Positions 44,401-57,569 of a stretch of 64,000 bases of DNA are shown in pieces (positions within the stretch are counted from its first letter, which is position 1; the number at the start of each line of letters is the position of its first letter). The stretch spans positions 23,407,990 to 23,471,989 of the forward strand of contig JAQNBH010000014.1 of assembly GCA_028752905.1 (NCBI GenBank), read 5' to 3'. The stretch is from Cladorhizidae sp. MBARI D1340-BT2. Lineage: Eukaryota; Porifera; Demospongiae; Poecilosclerida; Cladorhizidae. A program made the translations under genes and the position numbers. The notes beneath the pieces were generated by a model. That model did no database searches, was not told the DNA's origin, and saw only the letters and a program-made list of their open reading frames with translations.

Positions 44401-45590
44401 AAGCCAAATCAGATGACTAAGAGTGGAAAAGCATGAAACAAAAGGCCAATAAAGTTGCATCAAACAAGAAGATGACAGCAGCTCAGTCAGCATTTTTGAT
44501 GCTGTTGTAATTAGTCATGCTCTGTCAGCTAGTGAAATTGAAACAAGTAACTGGATTGAAGACTCTGGAGCAACATGCAATGATGAGAAAATTTTCGTTA
44601 AGCTTCAAAACCTGAATACTTAGAGATGGACATGTTTTGTAGGCAATTGGGCAAGGAACTGCTTCATTGTAACTGAAATTACCTGCTGGAAAAACAAGAA
44701 AGTGCAAGCAGCATGATGTACTTTATGTACCAAAGCTGTCTTGCAATCTCTTGAGTATATAAGGCAGCAGAAACTGGAAAGATGATGCAGTTTAATGAAG
44801 ACAGATGTCTGATAATTGGTGCAAATCAGAGAGTCATTGCTGTGGCAACCAGATTAAGAAGTCTCTATTATCTCAATTGCAAAGATCGAAGGAGAAATTT
44901 TACTGGAAAACTAGAGAGAAAAGAAAGTTTATGACATCGACATTTTGGTCACCTTGGAACAAAAAATCTCTAGAAGCTGGCTCGGGAAAAACTAGTCGAT
45001 GCTCTTCTTTTCGATACATCGAAGGAAATCAATTTTTGCAAGACATGTTTTGGAGGAAAACATCACAGAATCAATTTCAAACTTGTGGAGGCACTTGTTC
45101 AAAAGAATTCGTTTGTCTTGTCCACAGTGATGTATGCGGGAAAACAACTACTTTTGGGCTGAAACACACTCTATAGCTGTATATCTAAGGAATCGAAGTC
45201 CAACAAAAGCTCTCAAGGAATGATTCCATTTGTAGCTCGAACAAGTAACAAGCCAAAGGTTGCGAACTTGCCTGTTTGGGCTGTGATGCATATGCTCACA
45301 TTTCGAGGAATGAAAGGCACAAACTTGATTTGAAAGCAAGGAAATGCATATTTCTTGGGTATATATGGTGCAGAAACAAGAGGGTATCGATTCTATGATC
45401 CCAAGAAAGTGAAGTTTATTTACAGTAGAGATGTAGAGTTTGATAAGGAAAAGAAAAAAGAGAAACTGAACAAGAGTCAACTGAACACAAGACAAAGTAC
45501 TTTATAGATTTTGATTTGACTGCAACTCTGGAGCATCCATTGACAACACAGCTGTGCCAGTTCTTAGAAGACCTGAAAGGGAGGGATGTC
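44400..45590 (+). pseudogene. Copia protease and integrase remnants
   Basis: The protease motif WIEDSGATCND is at about 44550. The pre-integrase domain appears at 44.8-45.1 kb in alternating frames (HFGHLGTKNL, then INFCKTCFGGKHHR). The integrase core with its DDE residues appears deleted between about 45150 and 45180. Post-core text resumes (SNKPKVANLPV, then GNAYFLGIYGAETRGYRFYD and VKFIYSRDVEFD) up to 45460. Many stops. Confidence 0.78.
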
Positions 45591-46158
45591 CTCCAAATTA
45601 TTACTGAGTGAGAACAACACAGCCAATGAGCAACCTAAGGATCCAGTAACTATTGAAGAGGTCCTGGCTAGCCCTGAGAAATCAAAATGGTTGAATGCCA
45701 TGGAAAAGGAAATTAAATCCCTCGAAGAAAATGATGTCTTGGAGCTAGTTGAATTTCCAGAGGGACAAAAAGCTGTTGGTAGCAAATGGTTATACAAAAT
45801 CAAGACTGGTGCAGATGGCTTAGTTGAACACAACAAAGCAAGAATAGTAGTTCAAGGATTCTCTGAGAATGATTATGATGAGACATTTTTCCCAGTGGTT
45901 AGATTAGAATCACTCCTTACATTGACCGCTTTGGCAGTGCAATATGGATTGAAGCTGCTTCAAGTTGATGTAACAACAGCCTTCCTCAATGGTGAGCTAG
46001 ATGAGGAGGTGAACATGAAACAGCCAAAGTGTTTCATTCCTAAAGATCAAGAAAATCTAGTTTGCAAGCTCAAGAAAAGTATTTATGGACTTAAGCGATC
46101 CCCACACTGTTGGAATACACCACTGGATAATCAGCTCAAGAAAATGGGTTTTGTTTAG
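45586..46158 (+). CDS. Copia reverse transcriptase, first half (open)
   Basis: This 190-codon open segment of the RVT_2 domain reads NDVLELVEFPEGQKAVGSKW, LYKIKTGADGLVEHNKARIV, VVRLESLLTLTALAVQYGL and LLQVDVTTAFLNGELDEEV, then KKSIYGLKRSPHCW. It ends at a TAG at 46156, where the frame continues in another phase with the catalytic half (46085-46579). The first catalytic Asp (in QVDV) is present. Confidence 0.9.
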   Translation: MSSKLLLSENNTANEQPKDPVTIEEVLASPEKSKWLNAMEKEIKSLEENDVLELVEFPEGQKAVGSKWLYKIKTGADGLVEHNKARIVVQGFSENDYDETFFPVVRLESLLTLTALAVQYGLKLLQVDVTTAFLNGELDEEVNMKQPKCFIPKDQENLVCKLKKSIYGLKRSPHCWNTPLDNQLKKMGFV

Positions 46159-47160
46159 AGGTAGTATTTCTTGCATATATATGGATGCAGGAGGAGAAGT
46201 GTTCTATATCGGTGTTTATGTTGATGACATCATACTTGCTGGAAGCAGTGACAAGAAAATAAAAGTAGTGAAGGATGCTGTCGAAAATAGATTAAACATA
46301 AAATATATGGGAAAGCTACACTATTTTCTTGGCATTAAGATTCTCCAAGATGAGAAAACCAGAAATGTTTGGATCTGGCCATCTGCCTACAATGAGAAAC
46401 TTCTTAATAAATTTGGCATGCAAGACTCAATACCTGTTAGTGCACCAGTGTACACCAGTGTAAAAGTTATTAAAGCAACAGACGATGAAGAATGCACAGC
46501 AACTTTACCAGTCAACAATTGGAGGTTTGCTTTACTTGTCTGTAGGTACAAGACTGGACATCACTTATTCCATGAGTAACATGGCAAGGTTTTGTGCAAA
46601 GCCACCCAAAAAACACTAGACCGTTCTGAAACATATTATGAGTTATCTGAAAGGTACAGTCGATTTTCGTCTTTTATTGTAAGCAAGGCTCTAAGGAGTG
46701 CATTGGCTATTCAGATGCTGACAGGGCTGGGGATCTTGACAGTCGGAGATCAACATCTGGATAATTGTTTCAGATTAGCGGAGGTGCTGTACTTGGTGAA
46801 GCATTGTCCACTGCAGAAGTGGAGCTCACATACATGACCCTAGCAATTGCAGCTCGAAAGATGAGGCAGCTTACTAGTGATTCGTGAAGTACTCCTACAA
46901 AGGCCATTACTATTTATGAAGACAACCAGTCAGCTATATCAAACCAAGAACCTACAATATCATGGTCAAACAAAGCACATCGGAATCAAATACCATTTTA
47001 TTTGTGACCAAGTGACGAAGGATCAGTAAGGCTGAAATACTTTCCCATGGAAGAAATGAAAGCAGACATGCTAACAAAAGGCCTAAATCATGAACAGTTT
47101 TTAAAACTATGGAAAATGGCCGGAGTTATTGAATCACCTGAATGTTATGCCTACAAGTGA
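46085..47160 (+). pseudogene. Copia RT second half and RNase H
   Basis: 46085-46579 contains YIGVYVDDIILAGS with both catalytic Asp and LHYFLGIKI. Frames then break. RNase H text follows (GYSDADRAGDLDSRRSTSG-type at 46720-46760 in a shifted frame; AEVELTYMTLA at 46815; EDNQSAIS at 46920) and the standard copia C-terminus (VRLKYFPMEEMKADMLTKGL) ends at the stop 47158-47160, just before the polypurine tract. Confidence 0.85.
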
Positions 47161-47167
47161 GGAGGAA

Positions 47168-47425
47168 TGTTGGAAATATGTTGAACTTGTGATGTAGACT
47201 GATGTATTAGCTTTGATGTATTCAGGTTATAGGTAAATAGCAATACCACTGTTTGGATAGCACGTTAATATTTCTTTCATATAGCTGGAGATTGTATTCT
47301 AATTTACATGTAGTTTATAGTTTAGTTGCTCAATTTTGTTAGTTGTTGAGGTATTATCTTGTTTTGCTATTTATTAATAAAGTGAATAGTCAATAACCGG
47401 TGATAGCTAATTGAAGTTGCCAACA
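47168..47425 (+). repeat. Copia 3' LTR
   Basis: 258 bp, starting TGTTGGAAATATG after the purine tract gtgaggaggaa and ending GTTGCCAACA. It contains ttaataaagtg, a plausible polyadenylation signal. Confidence 0.88.
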
Positions 47426-47429
47426 TTCT

Positions 47430-48500
47430 ACGCACCTACTGTGGTTCAAAGAAAGGCCTACATGCTGAGCCAGAAGCTCCACTCTCCGAAAGTCATGCAC
47501 AATGTCCTCCAAATTACCACCTATCATAATGTTGTCCAGAAGTGATGCAAAGTTCTGACTGTAGGTCCTCTAGTACTAAGTAAATAGTGAGGCAAAACAA
47601 TGCTGGGCTCAAGGGTTTCACCTAGTTGTATCCCCTCATTTGACTCTACACTATCTCCAAAGCAAAGGCTTGTAGGAGAACCATTATACTGAGATTACCA
47701 AAGGTAATAACTGTGGAGCCAAATCTCTGACAGCTTGGAAGATCTTATCCCTGCATAAACTATTAAATGCATTTCTGAAGTTCAATTTCAAAAGTGCACT
47801 ATCAGGGTTAAGATCTTGCACATAAGTCCTAGCTGCATGAGTAGCAGCTTCAGCACCCTTGGGCACACCAAATCCTAGCTCTGTAAGGGGGCTAGTACAG
47901 ACTTCACAGATATCTTCACTCGGCTAATGGTACACTTAGCAGCTAGTCTGCAGAGGGTACAACTCATAGCAATGGGTCTAATACCTCCACCATGTTTTGA
48001 TAGATCAATTAGTGGTGCACTAAAGAAAAAAGGAATTGTGAATTCAGGAGTGTCACCACGAAGAATGTTGCTGATGAATGTAGATAAAACTTAGAGTAAA
48101 TGTTTGCCGCCTTTTCACCAGACCCTAGCCCGGGCATATCCATCAGGTGCTGAAGGTGAAGACTATCTGGTCCACCTTAGGAACCATTATGGAATGATTT
48201 GATGATCCTAGCTACCTCTTCTCCCGATATATTCATAGAAGAGTCCTAAACTTCTGAAGGAACATCTGGAATGTGAAATTGATACTGAGGAAAGGGATAA
48301 TTTTCCTTTAGGATAGCTAGAGTATCATCATTATATTCTGGTAGGGAGTCTACTGATCCAATCACCCTCCTCCAATTTGGATGAAACCCGGTTAGCGAGA
48401 AGATCCATGGGTGATTTCTTGGATTTGCAAAAGATTAGGCTGCTAGTCCCCACAGTGCAGGCAGATTCAGCATTAATAATCCAGTTAACTTGAGTGGCTA
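47430..48500 (-). pseudogene. LINE-type reverse transcriptase remnant
   Basis: On the minus strand, broken frames give APLIDLSKHGGGIRPIAM and CTLCRLAAKC (about 47.95 kb), GVPKGAEAATHAARTYVQDL and ALLKLNFRNAFNSLCRDKIF (47684-47866). These are RT blocks of a family of invertebrate non-LTR-like polymerases whose members read GGGIRPIAVG and LLKLDFRNAFNS (memory). The usual catalytic Asp after LLKL is Asn here. The catalytic DD box is not visible. Confidence 0.75.
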
Positions 48501-48504
48501 AGTT

Positions 48505-49010
48505 TCTGTGTTGACCACCTCTCCTTGGTAAATGTAAGCAGCAAGAAGGAAAGTAAATTAACCTAGGTCATGCAAACGTGTCACTAAAATTAGCACTTAC
48601 TTGCTGCAAAATGGTAACTATTTTCCATGCAGCACACTCTCAAGATGTAAGAGGTAACCTTTTTGAGAATCCTTACCTATGACAAACTGGGACGAAAGGT
48701 GTCTAGGTGGTCGATGGTACTCGGACTTTAAGCAGCATGGGACTGGGCCATGAGATGAGATCAAGAGTCTTGACAGTGATCATTGACAGTGAACATGGAA
48801 GAACCCCAATCTAGTGACAAGTATCCAACAGTTGCATACAGGGTAATAAGAGTGAGTAACCATTGCCAAACCAAGTACCAAGCATTCTTAACTCCTCGAC
48901 ATCACTGGTCCAAGCTGTATCGCTCCCACCAACTGAGGCCAATGACACAACAAGATGTTCGCTGGAGATGGTAACAACCACATCATCAGCCATTTTTTGT
49001 TTGTAATTAA
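48505..49010. other. Non-coding stretch
   Basis: No gene can be supported. Confidence 0.5.
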
Positions 49011-49039
49011 AAATTATTGTTATCATTATCATCCTTTAT

Positions 49040-50660
<1,621 letters not shown>

Positions 50661-50664
50661 TTCA

Positions 50665-52235
50665 ACTGCCATTTGAATGGAAAGATCTACACTTGCTGAG
50701 GTTCCCGGTATTGCTCTGGGAAAGCCAGCAGAGGAGTAAAATGAGAATTTGTGACATATTTCACTCTCCTTCTTCCAAGTTTTAGATCACCACTTGCTAC
50801 TCTTCCAAACACCGTTTATGTCTATCTATCTACAAAAATTTCAAACCTGTCAAAAACTACTCCCCCCTCTGTAAATCTCTCCATTTCAACAACTGCAGTC
50901 TGGATAGGACTGGCTAGAAGAAGCTTCGCTAGCAAATTCTTTGCCTTAGCCTTAGGTTAGGTCAAGTTGTCATTATGGATATGGATTTAAATATTTAATA
51001 GTCAAACTCGCCGATGACATCAATGTAGGGGTGGAGAGGGGCAGCAGATGGGGACTCTCAAAGAGTAGCATTTCCTCTCCAAAGTCGAGTTCAGCCTTGG
51101 AGCAGAACTTGACATGCCCTGACAAGGCAAGGAAAGATCCTCCTGGATGTGATGGCATGGATCCTGGGACAAGTTCCTGGCAGTTAGGGACAAATAAAAG
51201 GAGGGTAAATTTCTAGTGGAGGAAATGAAGAGCAGTCTACTTGTGAGCCATCCAAATGTTAATATACATAGAAAAGAGTCTCAGTATTCCAAGGCAGGTT
51301 CAAGGAGTTAGTTCCTATTTTTGAATCCCATATAAAATTGGTACAGATGTATTCTAGAATAAATCTGATATATCGAGGTGCAAAGTTAATCTAGGCTGGA
51401 TTTCAACCAAACACAGGCAGAAACAACCAGGAAAGGTTTGAAATCATGTGAAAGATGCTTTGAAATCTCTACCATACAGACATGACAACCATTAACATTG
51501 AGAAATGAAAATAATTGCCTAAGGATAACAACACTACGGCATTTCTAAACAAGATGGCTGACTTCCTGACACTGCCAAGTGCCATACGATATGATGGTGG
51601 CTTCAATTCCCAATCCTGACCAAATGTTGCCTAAAACCATCCACACATTCTCCTAGTGCTGTAAGTAAAGTTTTGTGCAAATCCATCATTCCGTTCGGCC
51701 ATGCATAAAGGATATATTATATTCAGACAAGCGATCATTATTATGCCAATTAGCATTTAGAACTCGAAAACTCATGCACAGGTACATTTTCTAAGTGCCA
51801 TGTCATACGATAGTTGCTTCAAATCCAAATCCTGACCAAATTTTGACTAAAACAACTTTTACATCCATGTAGTTCATTAAGTAACCGACATCCAAGCGGA
51901 CATGATACAGACAGATGTTTATCATAGAAAAAAGTGAAGCAAGCTAAATAGTTAACACCATTCTAAATGCCATCATTATTATTACTAAAAATGAATACAA
52001 GGCATTGTGTGGTGAGAGAAAGTACAATAAGAAACATCAATTTGATATTTATTTCACATTACTCTAATGCTGCTGAGAGCGTGTTAAGACTACATATACT
52101 AGAACACAGTGTGCGACTATGTAACACTATAACCATCTATATTATCAAAAGTACTTAATTGATAATAATAACCATAATACAAATAGTTTAAGAGTGTCCA
52201 GCTGCTCAAGGAGTGGGTAGGTGAGGGGACAAAAG
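50665..52235. other. Gene-poor stretch with one short dispersed repeat
   Basis: Two related segments (about 51557-51635 and 51795-51875) share aagtgccat...catacgat..tg.ttcaa...aatcctgaccaaa. Nothing else can be supported. Confidence 0.55.
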
Positions 52236-52239
52236 ATCT

Positions 52240-52555
52240 TCATCAGCTCACCATACAACAGTTCCTTTCTTTGCTGCCACCACTTTCCTACACAATACTT
52301 AACACACTCTCCCACCTCCTCCATCACTGCACCACTTACTCCCTCCACACCTTTCTCCACCAACAACATGCCACCTTTCCATCTCTGCCTTCCTCTCTTC
52401 CAGCTTCCTCCACACCAAATATTGTCGCTTCAGCTACTGCATTACTTGATTCCAACAATCTCCTGCCCACTCTTACTCCAACTTTTGCAATCATTATGTC
52501 CTCCTATCCACCACACTTCAGCTGCATACTCCGTACTAGGTCTCACTAGAAACTC
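52240..52555 (-). pseudogene. LINE C-terminal tail fragment
   Basis: The minus-strand text RPSTEYAAEVWW, then SGQEIVGI and GMLLVEKGVEGVSGAVMEEV with KWWQQRKELL matches the style of the region after RT in many invertebrate LINEs (EYAAEVWW followed by GRRLLG). Frames are broken. A similar short segment (GRRLLGAM) lies at about 52985-53050. Confidence 0.5.
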
Positions 52556-52564
52556 CCACACCAG

Positions 52565-52934
52565 TGTGATGGATTGACTTTGGACATTGTGTAGTTATTT
52601 ATGTGATTTAACGTGCTTCTGGTTAGTATAGCTGTAGTTTGTGGTCAGGTTTATCAGCAGCTTGCAGGATCTTGCACAAAACTTCCACAAACCTGCTAGA
52701 TCCTACTGCTGCTGCAAGATTAAACCTGCCACCCCCCCCTTTGATATGTGTTTGTGTGTGTGCAGGATTCTGTAAGAACATTGCTGTGTGTTCAATTGCT
52801 GTGTCTATAAAAAGGCTGTATCTACCAGCTACTCCTGTTCTGCATATTCTAAGTCAACTCTTAGTGCTCTGAGTCTAGCTGAGTCTGTCCAACTGAGTTG
52901 TGTTCTGTGTTCATTGCTACAGTATAGTTCAACA
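52565..52934 (+). repeat. Possible LTR
   Basis: The interval starts tgtgatgg, has a TATA box (tataaaaagg, 52806-52815) and ends agttcaaca. No partner copy in the window. Confidence 0.25.
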
Positions 52935-53602
52935 ATTTGACTATAATTATTATTATTATTGGAGATTCATTGCACTAACTTTGAAACTTCGGAAACTATC
53001 TATCACATTGCCCCCAACAATCTCCTACCCACTCTCGTCTGTACTTACTCCAACTTCTTGCTTGCTCATAGTCTAGTCTCTCCCAAAGTGACCACCATCT
53101 ATCATTGTGTCAAGCTTTGATAAGCCTCTCTTGTTCTTTCTTATCCACCACAACATGGCGATGGTTGCAAGCCACCAAATGCTGAATCTTCACAATGGTA
53201 AAAAAGAAGGCCATCTTCCTCTTCAAAAGTAACTTCCTCATTTCCCAGCCCAAGTTTCTGTTATTTGCCAAATGACTGTAAGTTTTGTTAAACCTTGTAT
53301 CTTACACACAGGTAGTTTAAAATTAGATGTTGATAATGCTTCTTGATCAAACAAGCACTCGTGTTGAATTCCAGTGAAGAGAGGACTGAGAATAGCCTGA
53401 ACAAACTGACCAGGCTTGTACACAATGTGAGCATGCTATAATTATAGCACATTAATTAATCTGAGCAAGCAACACTTTTAAACAACATCAACATTATCTG
53501 TGAATTAACTTGCATGGTTTTTAATGAATGATAGGCCAACAACTGGGCCTTAATAAATTATGCTACCAAAAATGCACATAAGGTAGCTAAAGACTTTAGA
53601 AT

Positions 53603-53630
53603 CCCCCCCCCCCCCCCCCCCCCCCCCCCC
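53603..53630. repeat. Poly-C tract (28 C) in the right arm
   Basis: It replaces unrelated left-arm sequence near 29105-29140, so it lies at a point where the arms differ. Confidence 0.95.
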
Positions 53631-53899
53631 GATCAACACTCCTACAACACCTGAACTTTTGGTTGCTGCGATCAGCAGGTAGTCTATAACTAACACAGTT
53701 GTGTTACTAAATTTCTTAATCAATAGTGCATCATACAAGATACTTACATAATCACTGTGGGTATAGCTGTGGCTGTAATTCTGTAACGAACTCACTAGCT
53801 GTAAGCTCATGACTCCCTACTAAACAGTCAGATCATACATCACATGGCTGACTAGCCTATTACATCATGCATCTCATTAATTTGTACAACACAATTGTT

Positions 53900-55043
53900 C
53901 ACTGTTCAGTGACCTTGTCACAGAGACTTAATCCTATGATATGCTTCCCGTCTTCTCCTTTGGCTTTCGGCAATTCCCTTCTGTCACTCTCAGCAGTCGG
54001 CCATGACTGCCTCAACATTCAATCTGCATTCTTGTTCTTGGAGCCAGGTCCAGTGTATGATTGTGTGATGTAGGGCATCAGAGCCATGGCCCATCTGGTC
54101 AGTTTGCCATTCTCTTCCTTCATTTTCTCCAAGTAGACAAGGCTGCTGTGATCCATGACCACAATGAACTCTGCTCCCAGCAGATACACACGAAAATGCT
54201 TCATTCCCATGATCAAGACCAGGCACTCTTGCTCTTACACTGTGTATCATGACTCAACTCCTCTCAGATTGTAGAGTAGTATCTCACAAGGTAGTCTGTG
54301 CCATCTTTGTCCAGTTGATTCAAAATGGCTCCAATTACTACACTGGAACAGTCTGTTTGTAGGATGAAGGGTTTACCTAACACAGGGCTTCATATATAGG
54401 ATGAGCCATGCTCGATGTCTTCAAATGCTTTACATCATGTTTCCCTCCATTCAATTTTGTCTGGGCAGGCTTTCATCATCGTCTCTGTCAATGGAATGGC
54501 CACTCAAAGCCAGGCATGAGAACCTGTACTTATTTGCGATTCCAAGAAATACTCTCATTGCTTTCTTGTTCACAGGTCTGGAGTTTTTGAGGATGTGTTC
54601 AGCTTTGGCTTCAGCAAGTCTGATAGTTCTGGCATTTACTCAATGTCCAAGGAAGAGATAGTCTGTTGCTGCAAGCAGACACTTCTTCACTTTGATGGTG
54701 AGTCCAGCTTCTATGAGTTGTTCAAAGACTGCCCCAAGGTATGGCTAAAAATCACGATATTGTTAATGTATGCTGCTGCAAATGGTTGAACATGAGCTAG
54801 TATCGTATTCATCAGCTTCTGGAACACTGTTCCATTTTTTAGGCCGAATGGCATCCGTACAAAAGCTGTCTTATGAATGCTGTCTTTGTGAACTGGCACC
54901 TGATGATATCCCCTCTCTAAATCCAGGGTCGATATGTACTTGGCCGCTTCCAAACCATCTAACTTGGTAATGTGGTTGGTTCTTGGGGTAGCGATCTCCC
55001 ATTTCAATTGCAATATCTGTGTGCTCCATCGCTCCTTAGCCAA
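53900..55043 (-). pseudogene. Gypsy C RT and RNase H, right copy
   Basis: The open minus segment 54711-55043 has AAKYISTLDLERGYHQVPVH, MPFGLKNGTVFQKLMNT and the same altered YINN box as the left copy. RNase H tail text at 53990-54250 includes DHSSLVYLEKM and SKNKNADGMLRQS. The RT start is fused directly to post-integrase text (PRTNHITKLDG), showing a deletion relative to the left arm, which still has LPKIDEKLDA before this point. Confidence 0.88.
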
Positions 55044-55069
55044 CCACTTTTCAAACTTCCTGAAGATGC

Positions 55070-56560
55070 CAGTGGTCGCTTTCTCTTATCTGCAGATACT
55101 GCCTCATGAATGGCTGACATAACCTCATCCTCTTCTTCTCCCAAGAATGATATAGCATACATCAGCTCAGTGCTGGTCAGGCATGCAGCTACTTGAAAAT
55201 TGATTGCTTTCAATAGGTTGACCTGTCATCTTGATTTTCTCCAGGGATACTCCAGCATCGCCAACTCCTAGGTGGGTTGCTGATCACTTCGGTTATGTAG
55301 TAACGGACTTCTCACTAACTCCACTAGGTGCAATTGGAGTTATCTTCAAGAGCACAATGTCTCCTACACCAAACTTCCTTTCCTTCATCTACTTGTCGAA
55401 ATGTTGCTTGTAGCTGTCATTCTTCTCTATCTCAGTCTGCCCTGCTAATGACCTTAACTGCTCAAATCTTTCTTGTTATGAGGTTACATACGAGATGACA
55501 TCTGGTGTGATGTGGTCTGTCGTCCATGCTTCCTTTAATATCAATAAATGCTCCCCTCAACTGTCTGCCATGTAACAGTTCAGCCGGGGTGAAGCCAGTC
55601 ATCGGATGTGGTGCCTTCCTGTACTCATCAAGTACATAAGGCTAGAACTAGACCTCACTGTTTGACAATTTGGATGACTGCGTTAGAATCATCTTGAGCA
55701 TTTGGTTGAACTGTTCAGCCATCCCATCTGTCTTGGGATGGTAAGGGGTGGTGTGGATGGACTTCACTCCTAAGAGGTGATACAACTTCTTCATCAGTAT
55801 GCTTAGAAAGTTCATCCCACAGTCTGTTACTATCTCCTTCAGAACACCTACCCTGGTGAAGAGAACCAGTAGTTTGTCTGCAATAGCCTGACTCTCCATA
55901 GTCCTCAATGTTAATCCCATCGTGGTGTAATCGAGGATTACGAGAATGTGTCTGTTGTTCAACTTTTTCCTAGGAAGAAGTCCAACCAGATCAATACCTA
56001 CCCTCGAGAATGGCTTGCTAGTCACAGGTAGTAGTCACGTTGGTGCCTTCTTTGGTCTGGCCCGACATCTTTTCTGGCAATTCAGACACGCTGAATACAA
56101 CTGTTGGACATCAGAACTAACCCCAGGCCAGTTGTACATGTCCAAGATTCTTGTCAATGTCTTGTCTCTCACAAATGTCCTGATCAGTGGCAAGGGAGAA
56201 TACTAGAAACCAGTGTTGCTGGGGCACACACAGCCATCTCCCACCCTGTCAGTTGTTCGTCGCCATAGGAGATTGTCCTCTACGAAAAATTGTCGTCTTC
56301 TTGCTTTGCTTTTGACTAAGCCTTCGACAGTGAGAGATCCCGTCTCTGAACTTTCCTGAAAACTTTTTATCATTTCCCAATGGGTGCAACTCTTGTTGTT
56401 GGCTGAGAAAGGTTGCAGATTCTTGTTGTTTCTGGCTTTGGTTGTACTTTTTGACTGCTGGACCAGTATTATCTTCTCTGTCCCACCTCAATGTCTCCCA
56501 AACAAACATCTGACTCCTCATCTTTTTTCATTCCGGCATCCCTGTTGTCATCCACAAAAA
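55070..56560 (-). pseudogene. Gypsy C integrase, right copy, catalytic core complete
   Basis: From 56521 inward the minus strand has a linker (MRSQMFVWETLRW), zinc-domain text in broken frames, and an open core (55648-56025). The core starts MTSKPFSRVGIDLVGLLPRK with the first Asp, then IVTDCGMNF with the second and DGMAEQFNQML with the Glu. All three catalytic residues are therefore present. Post-core text follows (HFDK, MKERKFGVGDIVLLKI near 55.4 kb), then a segment with INFQVAACLTSTELMYA (55004-55213). On this strand integrase precedes RT. Confidence 0.88.
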
Positions 56561-57569
56561 CAAATAAACTAACATATAGCTAAGTGTTAATTGCAGGAAG
56601 ATTCAGAATCTCCATTCCAGATAAGCCACCATTATCCACTTGCTTCTGCAAAAAACATCTGGTACATGGAACTACAGAGCTTGGATCACAATGATGACAA
56701 ATGTCTTAACCGATTAAGCGCCGACTTTCCTAGTATATACCCGCAGTAAAATAATTAACGATTTACTTACTAATTTTTCCCTCGAGCTTCTTATAGGACG
56801 TCAGCACAGGAAACCTTGTTCATATGGAAGCCAAGTGATTGCTCTACATCTAGATTTTTGAATGAAACCCAATGACCAAATAACCAGCATTTGGCTAGCT
56901 TTTCAAAATTGAACCAACACTTATATACCATATAATTATTTTGGCATATTCATATAATTTGACACAGAATCAAGACAATAACAATCCTAAAACATCCCAA
57001 GACAACACATTTTGAACAGACAATATAAGAAACGAATATTTGAATAGAAAAAGTATGTGTGTGTGGGTAGAATGTGGGTGGGTAATTTGATGAAGAATGA
57101 AGGAGAGTGGGAGAGTAGCATTGTAATACATGCTATGTGTGTGTGTGTATAGAAGGGCAAGACCAGGCTCTATCAACACTTCCCATGCATCTAGAACACA
57201 AAGACACAACAATAGAGAAAAATGCATTATTAGACACACCTACACTTTACCAAGAGGCACACACATACACAACTTACATTTCATGGTCACGAGAAGTAAG
57301 AGAATACATGCAAGACTAATATTCCACCAAGTATGATACTATGATGCAGTCAGATCCAATGTACAAATGAACCTTACAGTAACCACACTCATTTAGGCTT
57401 TCATGCCTCAAACCATTTTTATGCACACCAAACAGCGGCCTTTAGAAGTAGAATGGGGGAAATGACCTAGTTGCAAATTGAGACACTCTAGCTGTGATGT
57501 AGGAAACATACAAGGTCACCAAGAAGAATAGGAACCAATCAACGTTTTTACTAAGCTAATCCGAAGATC

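Larger units (their letters stand above)
43221..47425 (+). mobile_element. Ty1/copia retrotransposon, full length but broken
   Basis: 5' LTR (43221-43586), half-tRNA primer site (43587-43600), gag, protease, integrase remnants, RT, RNase H, polypurine tract (about 47155-47167) and 3' LTR (47168-47425) are all in copia order, with integrase before RT. The two LTRs are clearly diverged and the 5' one carries a 24-bp minisatellite, so this is an old insertion. No target duplication is evident. The style of the RT and C-terminal text resembles GalEa-type animal copia elements (memory only). Confidence 0.92.

Noticed and set aside
52639..52872. 77-codon plus ORF with a cysteine-rich stretch
   Set aside because: The Cys-Val run comes from a tgtgtgtgtg repeat, and the region looks more like an LTR.
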